64,000 nucleotides of DNA, from assembly GCA_029216955.1 (NCBI GenBank), contig JANAVB010044017.1, forward strand, positions 6,798,002 through 6,862,001. Reading direction: 5' to 3'. Origin of the DNA: Iris pallida (Eukaryota > Streptophyta > Magnoliopsida > Asparagales > Iridaceae). This document shows positions 10,257-21,940 of the stretch, piece after piece; position 1 is the stretch's first letter; the number at the start of each line of letters is the position of its first letter. Below the pieces are notes generated by a model that saw only the letters and a program-made list of their open reading frames with translations, had not been told where the DNA came from and did not search any database. Both the position numbers and the translations under genes were made by a program.

Positions 10257-13086
10257 TGTCATGCCCCAGAACCAGAATACTGGAGAGCGGGGGCAGACAT
10301 AGCCAGCTACGTATATTGAAGTGCAACCCACCTCGCTATACGGTCACGGCTGTCTAGATACATGAGAGCCAACAGTCTCCTATGGTCATGAACAAGCCTA
10401 GTGTCTCAATCACAAGTAAGTAAGTAAATATTACAAGATGTTAGATCACCAAATATACAATAGTAAGGCACCCCAAACATTACATATTCAGTTGATCATG
10501 AAGCTAGTCGTTACAAAATATTAGGACTAGCAAGAGTTTTAGTCATACATGATCAACCCTAGGATCTGTCAATCATGTTACAGCCCATAGGCAGACAGTA
10601 AGTAAGTGCAATCGAGCTAAACAGGTGCTCGTCGGCTAAACGCCTCAAAAGAATATTTTACAATAAAGTGAAAGATCAAAAATAAATCCACTCGTTTCCC
10701 TGGTTACGCCTGGTCGCCACCATCGGGCTGGAAAGTCGGTAGATCCTCTGGAGCTGCTCCAAAATCTGGCCATACAAAAACAGCTGGGTCAGACCCCAAA
10801 AAGAGCAAGTGCCACAAAGGAAGCTTCACTTAGGAACTAAAACCAGCAATTAGCACAGAAGATAATAATATATAGTAAAACTGGAGAAAATATAATATCA
10901 CAGGGATATACGGTAAGATAACCATGGGACCATTCAGGTAACCAGGTTACAATCCTTAAACCAAACAAGGACCGGAATTGTAACCCTTCGTCTGAACCGA
11001 ACTTGGTTTCTCCCATTTATCAGCAAGATAATATAAGAAGTCAGAGCATGTAACAATTTATACAGGATCAAGACTATACAGATTATTCCTCATTCAATCA
11101 ATTACGGCCAAGCAATGAGTACGGCTTGATACTTTAACTAACTAGGGTTATCACAGGCCTAGTTACTAGCAAGATGCAGTGAGATTATTCCACAGCCACA
11201 AGCCCTACAGACCATCCAGGTTACCCAGGTCAAAAATTAGGGTTTGAATTCAGGTGGGTACATCGTCTAGGAAACGCATGTACACTTAGGTAGCTTGAAG
11301 GGTGCAACACATGACAGTGTTCTGGAAATGTGCCCTACCCGACGGCAGGCTACAGATCCCAGGCGCGCCCAGGTAACGGGATTGCCTGTAGCTGGAAGAT
11401 CTCTTTATGACTAATGTATTAATCTAGTTATTAGCCTTAGTCCATTTCAGTAGGTACTCCTGACCGTGGTACTCAGGAGTCCCCTCCTAGACATGATGCA
11501 AGATAGGACTGGATTATTTGTGCAAGCACAATCGCCCACGGTGTCCGGGTTAATTATACAGGTCATGTCATGTCAGGTAGACGTCGTAACAGCATATCAA
11601 GATATATCATGTCAGGTTATCATGTCTAGAGTACTGGTCAAGAGTGCGCCACGACGGACCACTATCAGGTCATGTCATGTTCACTTGTCAGGAGTGTACC
11701 ATGATGGGTCACTTTCGTGTTCAGGTATATGTGCAAGGCATCATAGTGCTAGCATTCAATCAGAAGATCCAAGTTGATCTGAGGTTACAAGGCATGAAAC
11801 AATCAAGTAATAAAACATAGAATACAGTCTATAGAAAGCCATGCGGCTCGGGCACATGCGGCCAAGGAGAGAATCCATGCGGGAGCAGCTCATGCGGCTG
11901 AGGGTGAGAACAGCCCATGCGGCAATGTTTAATCAAAGGTGCATACGGCCAAGGAATATGAACGCATGAGGTCGGACTGGTGCGGATCCATGCGGCTCAG
12001 GGTTGCAGGATCCATGCAGCCAGGAATGACTCGGCCTCATGCGGCAGGTGGACATGCGGCTGCAGAAGCAAGAGACGCATGCAAGAGGCGCATGAAGCAT
12101 GCGGCTGAAAGCAAGTGGGATTGCATACGACTCAAGAAGTTGAGCCTCATGCGGTCAAGTAGGAAGCAGGTCTATGCGGCTAGCGGGACCAGAAGGCACA
12201 TGCGGCTCAAGAGGAGCGGAGTATTATGCGGCTGGGGTCGTACGAGTTCCATACGGCTCTCAAAAAGTGGGCCCATATACGGCTAGAAGAATAAGAGTCT
12301 CATACGGCTGATGGAAATGAATCCATGCGGCTCAGAATGAGACTCAGCCTATGCGGCCAAGAGAGGAAGTAGGCTTATGCGGCTAGATGAACAAGAGCCT
12401 CATGCGGCTCAAAGTACTTCCAGTCATGCGGCTGAAGAGAACACTTGTCGCATAAAATATTCATGCGGTCAAGTCAAGCACAGTTCATCTTCTCCAAAAT
12501 TCCGAGAAGAAGAATACCATGGGAGCCAAGTTCTCAAGCTCCATAACTCCTTATCCGGAGTCCAAATCCGAACTTCCATAGGTCAAAATGGGGTAGAACG
12601 AAATCCTCTACAACATGGAACCATCAAAACTCAAAAATAACAAGGTTAAGTAGATCAAAACTCAAGAATTTTGAAAATAAAGTAAACTTATATCTATAAG
12701 AATCTAGCCATGGAAAGTGGAATGCCAAGTTTTAAAGTAAGTTAAAATGCTGTAAGGAAGAGAATGAGGCAATAAAATTGGAGTTTCTCCATAAAGCAAG
12801 TTGCACTTGCCTAGGCCTCTCTCTCTCTGGTAGGTGAAGAAGTAATGGAGGAAAGAAGAAGAAGAGTAATGAAGAGAGAGAAGGAAGTGGGGGTTAATAA
12901 ATGGTAGTGGTGGTGGTAGGTAGGGGGTTCACCCATAGTTCATAATGAACCAAAGCAAACTGAGCCAAGCCAAACCAACCCAAGAATAAACCAAGCCATG
13001 AAGAAAACTAAGCAAGGAATCATGCAATACAAGATAAAATATGTACACGTATTCCAAAATACGTAATACGAACCACAGGCATTACA
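10257..13086 (-). repeat. Element B 5' LTR
   Basis: This 2830-bp repeat is paired with 2412-5260. Differences are substitutions and a shortened CT run near 12810-12830. The ATGCGGC array is present at about 11838-12480. There is no gene in it. Confidence 0.92.
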
Positions 13087-15115
13087 CAAACATACAGGAA
13101 ATCATATAATGCCGCCCATGATAGCAAGTGGATCTTTGGTCGAGCTTCGCAAAGGACCGGGTCAGGCGTCCGTAACAACTTCAATAAGCATCCTCACGAT
13201 GCGGGAGGATCTGGTGTGCCATGGTGTCAGAATACGTTCGGGTATCGGGGGCCTCACCCCGACGTACGGTGCCATCGTTGTGGCAAGATGGGACATCTGG
13301 CAGTCGATTGCCAAGAAGGATGCTTCAAGTGTGGCCATCTAGGTCATAAGGCAATAGATTGTCGAATGGAGAGGGCGAACCAATATCTACCAAGGAACGT
13401 CCATAATCAAAACAGGGTACCTCCCGCCCATGGCACAAACGCAGTGCCCGAGAACCCACAAAATTGCCAAGGGGCGCAAGGCCGAGTCTATGCACTGACT
13501 CGGGACAAAGCATTCACGTTCGACACTGTCATGATAGGTATATTACTATATAAAAATATGCCTGCTAGAGTACTGTTCGATTCAGGTGCTACGTATAGTT
13601 TCATATCTGTCGACTTTGTAGAAGAGAATAAATTACCCATGCAATTTTTAGATATGAATCTTAGCGTTAGCACTCCATCGGGAGTATATATGCCTGCCAC
13701 TAAAATTTGTAGGGATGGTTACATCTGTATCGGGGAGAAAAATCCATTCTTGGAAGTTATCGTCCTCGACATCAAGGAGTACGATATAATCCTCGGCATG
13801 GATTTGTTGGGTGCATGCCACGCAACGATCGAGTGCTCGAAGAAGAGAGTTGTGTTCCGCCTTTCGGGCGAAATCGAGTTCTCCTATTCGTGCAGAGCAG
13901 CATCAAAGACAGCAATGATGATATCGGTTGTTTCGATAAGACGTATGTTGCATTCTGGTTGCAGCGGGTACCTAGCATCAATTTGAGACACGAGAACGAA
14001 GATTGCAAGCACGGCCCATACTGAAGTCATGGCAAAATTTTCTGATGTGTTTCCAGACGAGTTGCCAGGAATGCTGTCGGATCGAGAGATAGAATTCAGC
14101 ATCGATACCCTTTCGTAACCAGTCCGATATTCAAAGTACCCTATCGAATGGCGCCGGCAGAGCTAAAGGAACTGAAAGCACAACTACAAGAGTTGCTAGA
14201 TCGCGGATATATTTGCCCTAGTATCTTCCCGTGGGGTGCTCCAGTGTTATTTGTAAGGAAGAAGGATGGATCGATGCGACTGTGCATCGACTATCGGGAA
14301 CTTAACAAAGCCACGGTACGAAACAAGTACCCGTTGCCAATGATAGACGATTTTTTTGACCAGTTGCAAAGGACGACGATATTTTCCAAGAATGATCTTC
14401 GCTCTGGCTACCATCAATTTAAGATCAAGTCCGAGGACGTGCCGAAGTTCGCCTTCCAAACTCAATATGGTCACTACGAATTTCTAGTCATGCCTTTCGG
14501 CTTGACAAGTGCTTCTGCCGCTTTCATAGATCTGATGAACCGGGTGTTCCGATCGTTCATAGATAAATTTGTCGTCGTATTTATCGATGACATTCTTATA
14601 TATTCAAAAAGCAAGGACGAGCACGTGGAGCACTTTAAGACGGTACTACAGACTATGCGTGAACACTAACTTTATGCCAAGTTAAGTAAATATGAGTTCT
14701 GGATGAGCAGCGTGACATTCCTTGGGCACGTTGTTTCAGCTGAAGGCGTCGTGGTGGATCCAAAGAAAATTGAAGCGATAGTTGAATGGAAGTGGCCTAC
14801 CTCGGCAGGCGACATCCGAAGTTTTCTCGGCTTGGCATGCTACTATTGAAGATTTATGAAAGACTTTACCCAGATTGTGCCGCCTCTGACTCGCCTCACC
14901 CAAAAGGGAGTCGCATTCGAGTAGAACGACGCCTGTGAATCTAGCTTTCAGGAGTTAAAGAAATGGCTCATCTCAGCTCCAATCCTTGCACTTTCGGACA
15001 GACCAGAAGGGTTTCAAATATTTAGCAATGCATCACGAACTGGTTTGGGATGCGTGCGTATGCAAAGGGATAAGGTAATTTTGTTTGCATCGAGATAATT
15101 GAAGCAACACGAAAA
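13087..15115 (+). pseudogene. Element A gag C-terminus, protease and reverse transcriptase
   Basis: This continues the gag interrupted at 2411. Two CCHC knuckles are clear (CHRCGKMGHLAVDC, CFKCGHLGHKAIDC, about 13270-13365). The protease has VLFDSGATYSFISVDF near 13573-13620 and IILGMDLLG near 13788. RT starts at about 14148 ([20 protein letters not shown]) and has SPWGAP-like and [15 protein letters not shown] blocks, with catalytic [10 protein letters not shown] near 14575-14610. Frameshifts near 13220 and 13990 and stops at 14668, about 14850, about 14922 and about 15098 break the frame. The RT/RNase H connection is cut by element C at 15115 within the motif that normally precedes NYPTHDLE. 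Confidence 0.9.
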
Positions 15116-15980
15116 TGTTTGCCATAAAAATTAACAATAGGTATTACAGAACAGTGGAATTGATTGCAAACTCGCTTGTACATAGAAGAGCCTAGAAAGA
15201 AAGCCTAGGAAACAATCTAAGTATAATTATTTAGTTTTGATTCTGGCGGATGACAGTAGAGGCATGGGAAAGTGCTATCAACTCTGCCTTACTCCGGGGA
15301 CTATCTGATGCAGTCTCTAGCTCGTGAAGATATTATTTTTTTCTTGAAGGTTGCCAGCCTTTTGTAGGGGTGTGTCACCCTGCTATTTGTAATAGGATAG
15401 ATTTTGAGCCGCATAGACGGCTTGCGGCCACATGGCTGATTAGCATGCGAAGACCCGCTCTTGGGCTGCCATCTGTCGGTTTGTTAGGATTTTGTTGCAA
15501 TAAATCTGGTTGGTTAAGGAATTGGTCAGATTGCCACGTGTTTCGTTGCGTATATCATTCTCAGTCTTCGATCATGCGGGGTCACATGAGAAGCATGCGG
15601 CCTGAATCACAATTACTCCCGTCTGCATGAAGTTATGGAAATTTTGGGGCCGTATAATCTGGGCTGCATAAGTGTTATGTGGCCTAGATGATACTCTTCT
15701 GGCCGCATGGAGGCGTACGGACCCTGCTTTTGGGTGACGTCCCATGTCTTATCTTTCTTGTCGAAGTGTCAGAACTGTCATGTTTTGTCAGGACTTGTCA
15801 GCTTTATCAGTCAAACTGCTCCTCCTTGGTCGCATATTTTCCTTCTGCAGCTGTTCGTCGATGGATCGCATATGTCTTTGAACAGTCATACGGCTTTTCT
15901 TCATGTGGACCTGTTTGGCCCAAGGTACCTATGCAGTAATTTGTAATCCGCATGAACTCCATATTTTTCATGTTTCTACA
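15116..15980 (-). repeat. Element C 3' LTR (complete)
   Basis: The 865-bp LTR reads TGTAGAAACATG... to ...ATGGCAAACA on the minus strand. Its first ~20 bases and its last ~180 bases match the corresponding ends of element E's LTR, which defines both borders. It contains several ATGCGGC-type motifs (written GCCGCAT on +). Positions 15298-15980 are repeated at 26847-27529; 15116-15297 is missing from the other LTR. Confidence 0.9.
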
Positions 15981-16000
15981 AGACCCCATTCAAAGTTTCT
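15981..16000 (-). other. Element C polypurine tract
   Basis: The minus strand reads TTTGAATGGGGTCT directly before the LTR start TGTAGAA. Element E has the near-identical TTTGAAGGGGGTCA before its 3' LTR, which supports both calls. Confidence 0.85.
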
Positions 16001-16245
16001 AAATTGCAAATTTGGAATACTTTGAATAAGAAGCATAAAAAATATGCCAGGCCGTAGGGAGTCTTCAAGTTGCAGGAAGTGGTTCTCGAACTTGAGTCAC
16101 AGAGAAATACTGAGCCGCAGGGGGATCCTGAGTCACAGAACAAATCTTGAGTTGTAGGGACATTTTGAGTAAGAGAGTCTGCCAGCTGTCACTGCTGCAT
16201 TTAATTCTCCTGACTCGATTGTGGATCTATTTTCGAGATGAAGCT

Positions 16246-16407
16246 GACGGTTACTGGAGATAAAGTTCCCAAACGTCGACTCTATCTTTAATGATCTCGA
16301 AACCAAAGAGACGCTCGACGGTTACTAGGGATAAAGTCCCCAAACGTCATCCCCATCTTTAATGATCTCGAGAATCAAAGAGTCTCTCTTCAGCAACTCT
16401 ATAAATA
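16246..16407 (+). promoter_or_regulatory. Duplicated upstream block plus TATA box for the antisense gene of element C
   Basis: Two direct copies of a 71-bp unit (16246-16316 and 16317-16387), each holding GACGGTTACT, GATAAAGT and AATGATCTCGA, lie just upstream of TATAAATA at 16400-16407. All are oriented for + strand transcription, opposite to element C. The TATA is 75 bp before the ATG at 16475. Promoter function is inferred from layout. Confidence 0.6.
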
Positions 16408-16474
16408 TGAGTCATTCAGAGAGAGTCTTTCCTCTTTCACCTTATCCTCTTTTGACTTCATCATACTTTCTGAT

Positions 16475-17352
16475 ATGGCTCCAAAAGCTTCAAGTCGATT
16501 GGTACGGCGGCCAAAGGGGAGAGACTTGCTTCCCTGTTGAGAGCGGTAGATACTCCTTCCATTTATTTCGATGTGCAACCTTCTTCCAAGGGTAAGGATG
16601 GTGAGCAGATGAGACTGAAATTTCGTGCGCGAGGCTGTCATATACTGCATCTACTATAAACTTGGTCGATGTATGTCCGATCTCGGCTGGACCACATGTG
16701 TTCTATACGATAGGGCTGCACAGACTGAGTCGTATAACCGCTGCTTATTCGAACTTTGAACTGGCTGAGTGCCTCAAGATGAATCTGTATGAACTTTTCA
16801 CGATTGAGCCGTATAGGTGTCGCATGAGCACTTTATGATTGGGTCGCATGAATACTGTAAGATTGGGTCGTATGATCGCCCTGTGACTGATTGGGCTGCA
16901 TGAGTTTTTCATAACTGAGCCGCATGATAATGTCTGAGCCGTATAAATGCTGCATGAGTGCTGTATGACGCCGACCTCATAACTGTGGACTGTATGAGTT
17001 CTATTTTGGTTGCGTCGTCCTAGGCCGTATAACAGAGTTCTTTGTTTTTATATGACTATCTTCTTTTCTTTTGATTTCTGTAGCATCCGTATCGAAGGCT
17101 GAGACCATTGCGAAGGAAGAGGTGATGCCTTCTTCTATCAAATAAGAGTCAATGTTTGTTAAAGTTGAGGTGAAAGAAGAGCTGGCGTCCATCGGGGAGG
17201 GGATTGCTCTCAAGGAGGAGTCCAAGTCTTAGGGTAGTAGTATTGGGAGTTCTGACCCTCCTGCCCCCGCCGAAGACTCCGGTCAGATAGATCTTGCATA
17301 TGCAAAATGGCTAAGGAAATGGTATATGCCTCAGCACGGCTATGATCCTTGA
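16475..17352 (+). pseudogene. Antisense accessory gene of element C (decayed, at least two exons)
   Basis: Tat-lineage elements such as Grande carry an extra gene in antisense orientation between pol and the 3' LTR, and this fits that position. A short first reading frame starts at ATG 16475 (MAPKASSRLVRRPKGRDLLP, basic) and stops at 16540. A second coding-like exon runs from 17084 (after TTTCTGTAG) to 17352. It is rich in Glu and Lys (KEEV, VEVKEEL, LKEES), ends in AKWLRKWYMPQHGYDP, and has two stops. The stretch between them contains TGAGCCGCATGA-type repeats. I do not recognise the protein and assign no function. Exon links are inferred. Confidence 0.5.
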
Positions 17353-18298
17353 CTGTAGGGATCTATGGGCTACCATGTACTAGACGTTCGTATCCGCTTT
17401 TGTACTTTCGTCGGTCTATGGCTGTAACCTTCATTTTGCTTCTTTTGTAGTCCTATGAATGTAACTAATTTTGAATAAACAGGGTATGCTCACCCCATTT
17501 TATTTGTGGTATTTTGTGGTGCTTGTACTAGAGGGCCTAATACAGCATTTGTAAATGACATCCTACTGGGGGATTTTTGTGGACCAATTGCCCTTTTGTG
17601 CATCAGAAAATGCGAGCAAATAGATTTGAATGATATTTTGTGGACCTACTACTCTTTGGTACACCGATGGTGTGAGTAATAGATTTGGAAAAAAAATTTA
17701 TGGACTTATCATCATTTTTGTGTACTGGCGATACGAGTACTGATAATAAGTGGAGAGGAAACTAACGTATTTACTCAGAGGGAATGAGAACATGGTAAAT
17801 ACGGGTCAAAACAAAGCCTTTATACTCAGAGGTAATGAGGACATATTTGGGGTAGGCATGATAGGGATACACAGAACAACTCAGAGGTGCTATCAACGTG
17901 GAAGTTATATGCATTGGGTGATTTATTTGTGATGGACGGAAAAACAACTCAGAGGTAATATGGACATGGTTGCTTTTTTCCATTGGAGAGTTTTATGGAC
18001 CTATTACCCTTTTTGTGCACTGACAGTATGAGCAATAGATTAGGATAAGTTGTGTGGACCTATTACTCTTCTGCGCACCGGTGGTACGGGCAATAGATTT
18101 TGAGGAAGATTCTTGGTGGTAGAAAAGCTATGACCAGGGGGTACATAGATACGACCAAGAGAATTCATTCGAAACAATCAGAGAGTAAGTTCAGTGGTAC
18201 CTGAGGGTACGTAACTCAACAATCTGGGAGATTTGAAGTCAGAGTGTAAGTTCAGCAATATATAACTTACAATCTGAGAGATCGTTGGAAAGTGTCAT
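17353..18298 (-). repeat. Element C 3' untranslated repeat region
   Basis: This is non-coding sequence between the end of pol and the antisense gene. It contains short recurring blocks, read on +: ACTCAGAGGTAAT-like at about 17774, 17825, 17879 and 17944, and TGGACCTATTACTC...GTGCAC-like at about 17640, 17700, 17990 and 18055. The same blocks, more numerous, occur at 52680-54140 in element E. Tat elements are known for variable repeats here. Confidence 0.75.
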
Positions 18299-20127
18299 TT
18301 AGACATAGTATTTCTTGAAGAACTTGCCGTTGATGGGCATCATGAGCAAGTCTTTATTTTGTTTTGTGAGATTGTACGCACTGTTGGAGAATACGGTCTC
18401 GATGACGAACGGACCCTCCTACTTAGGCTGAATTTGTTGGCGGTCTTGTGAGTCATGACCATTGGTCTGCGAATGGCCAAGACAAGATCGTCCACATGGA
18501 ATATCCTCTGTTTGACTTTCTTGTTGAAAGCCCGAGAGATGCGCGCTTAGTAGAGCTTCATGCTTTGTTGAGCCTGTAAACGCTTCTCATCTAATGCTTC
18601 TAACTCCTATAGCCATCGGCGGTAGTTATCGTCTACCATTAACAGGTAGGTGAGGGCCACTCGAAGTGAAGGGATCTGAGTTTCCAATGGAAGGACTGCC
18701 TTACTCCCATAGGCTAGGAAGAACGGTGTATTTCCTGTAGCCATCCGAATCATCGTCCGATACGCCCATAGGCACTCACCAAACTTTTCATTCCAGTCGC
18801 GTTTGTTTGTAGACACGAACTTTTTGAGGAGCTTGATTATGTTTTTGTTGAATGCTTCAGCCAGACCATTGGCCTAAGGGTTATATGCTGTCGAGGCCAT
18901 GTTCTGGATCCGATTATTATCAAAAAATCGATAGAAAGCGTGGCTTGCAAAATACGGACCATTGTTATAGACAATCCTCCGAGGCAGTCCAAAACGGTAG
19001 ATGACATGATATTTTATGAAGCTAATCACGTTCGATGTCTTAACCTCTGCCAACGGAACAGCTTTCGCCCATTTGGAGAAGTAATCGGTAATTGCAAGTA
19101 TGAACCGATGCCCTCTAGACGACGGCGGGGTGATTGGCCCAATAACGTCCATTCTCCATGCTTCGAATGGACAAGAGGCCACTGTCGGGTGCAAGAATTC
19201 AGATAGCAAATGTATAAAATTTGCATGGATCTGGCAAGCCTTGCACTTCTTTACATAATCAACTGCATCTGCGACCATTATGGGCCAGTAATAACCCATC
19301 CAGCGAAGACGATCTTGTAATTTTGGGCCAAGTTGGTGAGCCCCACAAGTACCGTCATGAGCTTCATGCAGGGCTTCTTTGGCTTCTGCACTTGACAGGC
19401 ATCTTAGTAGTAGCCCGTCATAGGATCGTCGATATAATATTTTCGTCTCCGTATCATAGAAGAATCTGAGGGAGCGTCTTCTGATTGAGGTAGCTTCCTT
19501 CACATTCTCTGGCAGAATTCTATTGACCGTAAAATCGATAAGAGGGCGTCTCCAGTCTTGTATGTCGTTGCTTATCTGGGCAGAGCAACTCATACCCAAT
19601 TGAAGATTGTTCCTAGGACAGACCAGTTCATGGCCTATTACGTCGACTAGATGATGTACATTATTTAGGAGTGCCAAGGAAGCGACGAGACCAGCCAGGG
19701 CAACGGCTTCGATATTTTGAAGTCTAGGAACGAGCTCCATAAAGAACCCCTCCAAGGTTGTAATGATGGCCACTGCGGTCTGATAATAGGAAATCAGGTC
19801 CTCATTGCGAACCTCGTATGAACCTCGAATTTGGTTAACAACCAACTGTGAGTCACCATAAGCTTCCAGGTGTCTAATTCCTACTTCTTTTGCGAGTTGG
19901 AGTCTAATAACTAGAGCATTATATTCGGATACATTGTTCGAACAAGGTTCTGTAAGAGAATACGCCTGATTGACTACAAGTTCAGAGGGAGAAATTAATA
20001 CCACCCCGACTCCAGCGACGATATCACCTTGTGGTCCCGTTCTTGAAGCACCGTCAAAAAACATCCGCCAAATAGCGTCGTGCGAAGTCATATTCGAGGC
20101 GAAGACTTCATCAAGAATTTTTTTCAT
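18299..20127 (-). pseudogene. Element C pol C-terminus: archaeal-type RNase H and integrase
   Basis: The second RNase H starts with WRMFFDGASR near 20060-20090 and keeps NNVSEYNAL and AYGDSQLV, giving the D-E-D acidic set. The integrase zinc finger follows (HDGTCGAHQ, CKACQIHA), then the core: first Asp in WRMDVIGP, second position IVYNNG where the family has a TDNG-type motif, so the catalytic Asp is Asn. The Glu is in LAEAFNKN. A TAG at about 18873 interrupts just before it. The C-terminal part includes NEKFGECLWAYRT and FFLAYGSKAVLP, and the frame ends with GKFFKKYYV at the TAA at 18299-18301, the usual style of Tat pol ends. Other stops occur near 18605 and 18550. Confidence 0.88.
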
Positions 20128-21940
20128 AAATTTTGGATGTTTCTGAGCTTGGATGGGCTGCTAGGAAGTCAGCCAGGGCTTGACCCTTGATTGCTTTCTG
20201 CGAAACAAAAACCATGTCATAAGGGGATAGTAGTATGGCCCAGGTGGCAAGACGAGAACTGAGTGCGCCAGGCTTGGTCATGAAAACCCTGAGGGGATTG
20301 ACTCGTGAAATCACATGTATGGTCTGTCCGGTCACATAGTGTCGTGTTTTCTGAATGGCAAACACTAGGGCAAGGCACTCCTTCTCCACGACAGTATACA
20401 TATGTTCAGGTCCTACCATCATCCGGCTGAGATAGTAAATGGCTTGTTTATGTCCCGCATCATTATTCTGGGCTAGCAGAGCGCTAAAGGAATGTTCCAT
20501 CGCCCGTATATAGAGCAGGAAGGGCTTTTCGTCGACTGGGGCTACCAGAACTGGCGGATTCATCAGGTACTCCTTAATATCATCAAAGGCACGCTGACAT
20601 TCTTCGTTCCATACAAAAGAGACACCTTTCCTCATGAGTTGAGTGAAGGGTTGGCATCGCCTGGAGAGGTTAGATATAAACCTCCTGATATAGGCTAGTC
20701 TTCCCTGAAGGTCGCGGAGTTCACGAAGGTTATTTGGTGGGTTCATCTCCAGGATTGCTTTTGTTTTGTCGGGATCTATGTGAATGCCCTAGGAAGTAAT
20801 GACAAAGCCCAAGAACTTTCCACTGGACACCCTCAGAAAGGACTTGGTGGGATTCATCTTCAGGTTGTGTTCCCGTATAAGGTCGAACATTGTTCTCATG
20901 TCACGTAAATGATCATTTTTTGAGCGGCTCATGACGGCGATGTCATCTACGTCCACCGTCTTGTGCAAATGATCTCTGAAGAAGGCACTCATGGCTCGTT
21001 GATATGTTGTACCGGCATTCTTCAAGCCAAAGGACATGACTGTATAATAATATACGCCGATCGACGTTCGAAATGATGTATGCTTCTCGTCATCGGAAGC
21101 CATCTTGATTTGATAGTATCCCGAAAAACCATCCATAAAGGACATGCGCTCGAAGCCGCACGTATTATCAATCATTATATCGGTGATCGGAAGAGGGAAT
21201 TCATCCTTAGGGCATACCGCATTCAGATTGTAGAAATCGATGCAGATTTAGATTTTCTCGTTCTTCTTGATGACTGGCACTATATTGGCTACCCAGTCTG
21301 GGTGCTGCTCTTCACGGATGAAACCGCTAGCTATAAGCTTATTTACTTCCGTCTCGATAGAATTCATGATGTCTGGGCGAAATCACCGCTGTTGTTGCTT
21401 GACTAGTTTTGTGTCCGGATAGATGTTGAGCTTATGGAGTGCAATCTCGGGATTCAGACCTAGCATGTCTTCATAGCTCCAAGCAAAGACGTCGATGTAT
21501 TCTCTGATGAGTTGTAACAACGACTCCCGCTCGTCGTCTGTCAGACTTTCACTGACGAAGATTGGCTTTGGAGAGGATTCATTGTCGAGGTTAACTTGTA
21601 TAACCTCATCTACAGTGGGAGGATCACAAAGTTTAAAGTATTTCTCCCATTGTACATCCAGTTGCTGGACCCACGGTTCCAACTCAAGAGGTTCAAGTAG
21701 GTCTTCGTCTTCTTCTTCGACATCAACGGATGTCATATTGGCAGATAATGTCGGTCTGAATATATCTCCAATACTGCTATCGGAGTCGTAAATGGGTGAC
21801 TCAGATGAATGGGAGTACCAGTCGCATTCTTCGTCAGAACCTTTGGGCATTGTAGGTGGAGTAACATACCCGAGGCCACGATTGGATTTATGATAATGAT
21901 CCTGAGGCTTCCTCAACGGTGTCGACGGCTGTAGAGACAA
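20111..21940 (-). pseudogene. Element C pol central part: reverse transcriptase and RNase H
   Basis: An acidic linker (EEEDEDLLEPLELE) precedes RT. RT has MSFMDGFSGYYQIKM, then MSFGLKNAGTTYQRAM near 21000-21045 and the catalytic box KTVDVDDIAVMS near 20930-20965. There the usual Tyr of YVDD is Asp, an inactivating change. RNase H/connection follows: AFDDIKEYLMNPPVL, PFLLYIRAMEHS (the usual first acidic residue is not evident) and the YTVVEKECLALVFAI helix. The region ends GQALADFLAAHP, leading into the second RNase H. Stops at about 21382 and 20788 break the frame. Confidence 0.87.

Larger units (their letters stand above)
2412..13086 (-). mobile_element. Element B: chromovirus with long (~2.8 kb) LTRs, inserted in element A gag
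   Basis: A complete but decayed Ty3/gypsy element lies on the minus strand: 5' LTR 10257-13086, gag, protease, RT, RNase H, integrase and chromodomain, PPT near 5261-5300, 3' LTR 2412-5260. On the minus strand the LTRs begin TGTAATGC and end with TGACA. Target-site copies are cagac (2407-2411) and caaac (13087-13091), one mismatch. The flanking sequence is the gag of element A on both sides. The coding parts contain several stops, so it is not autonomous. Confidence 0.93.
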
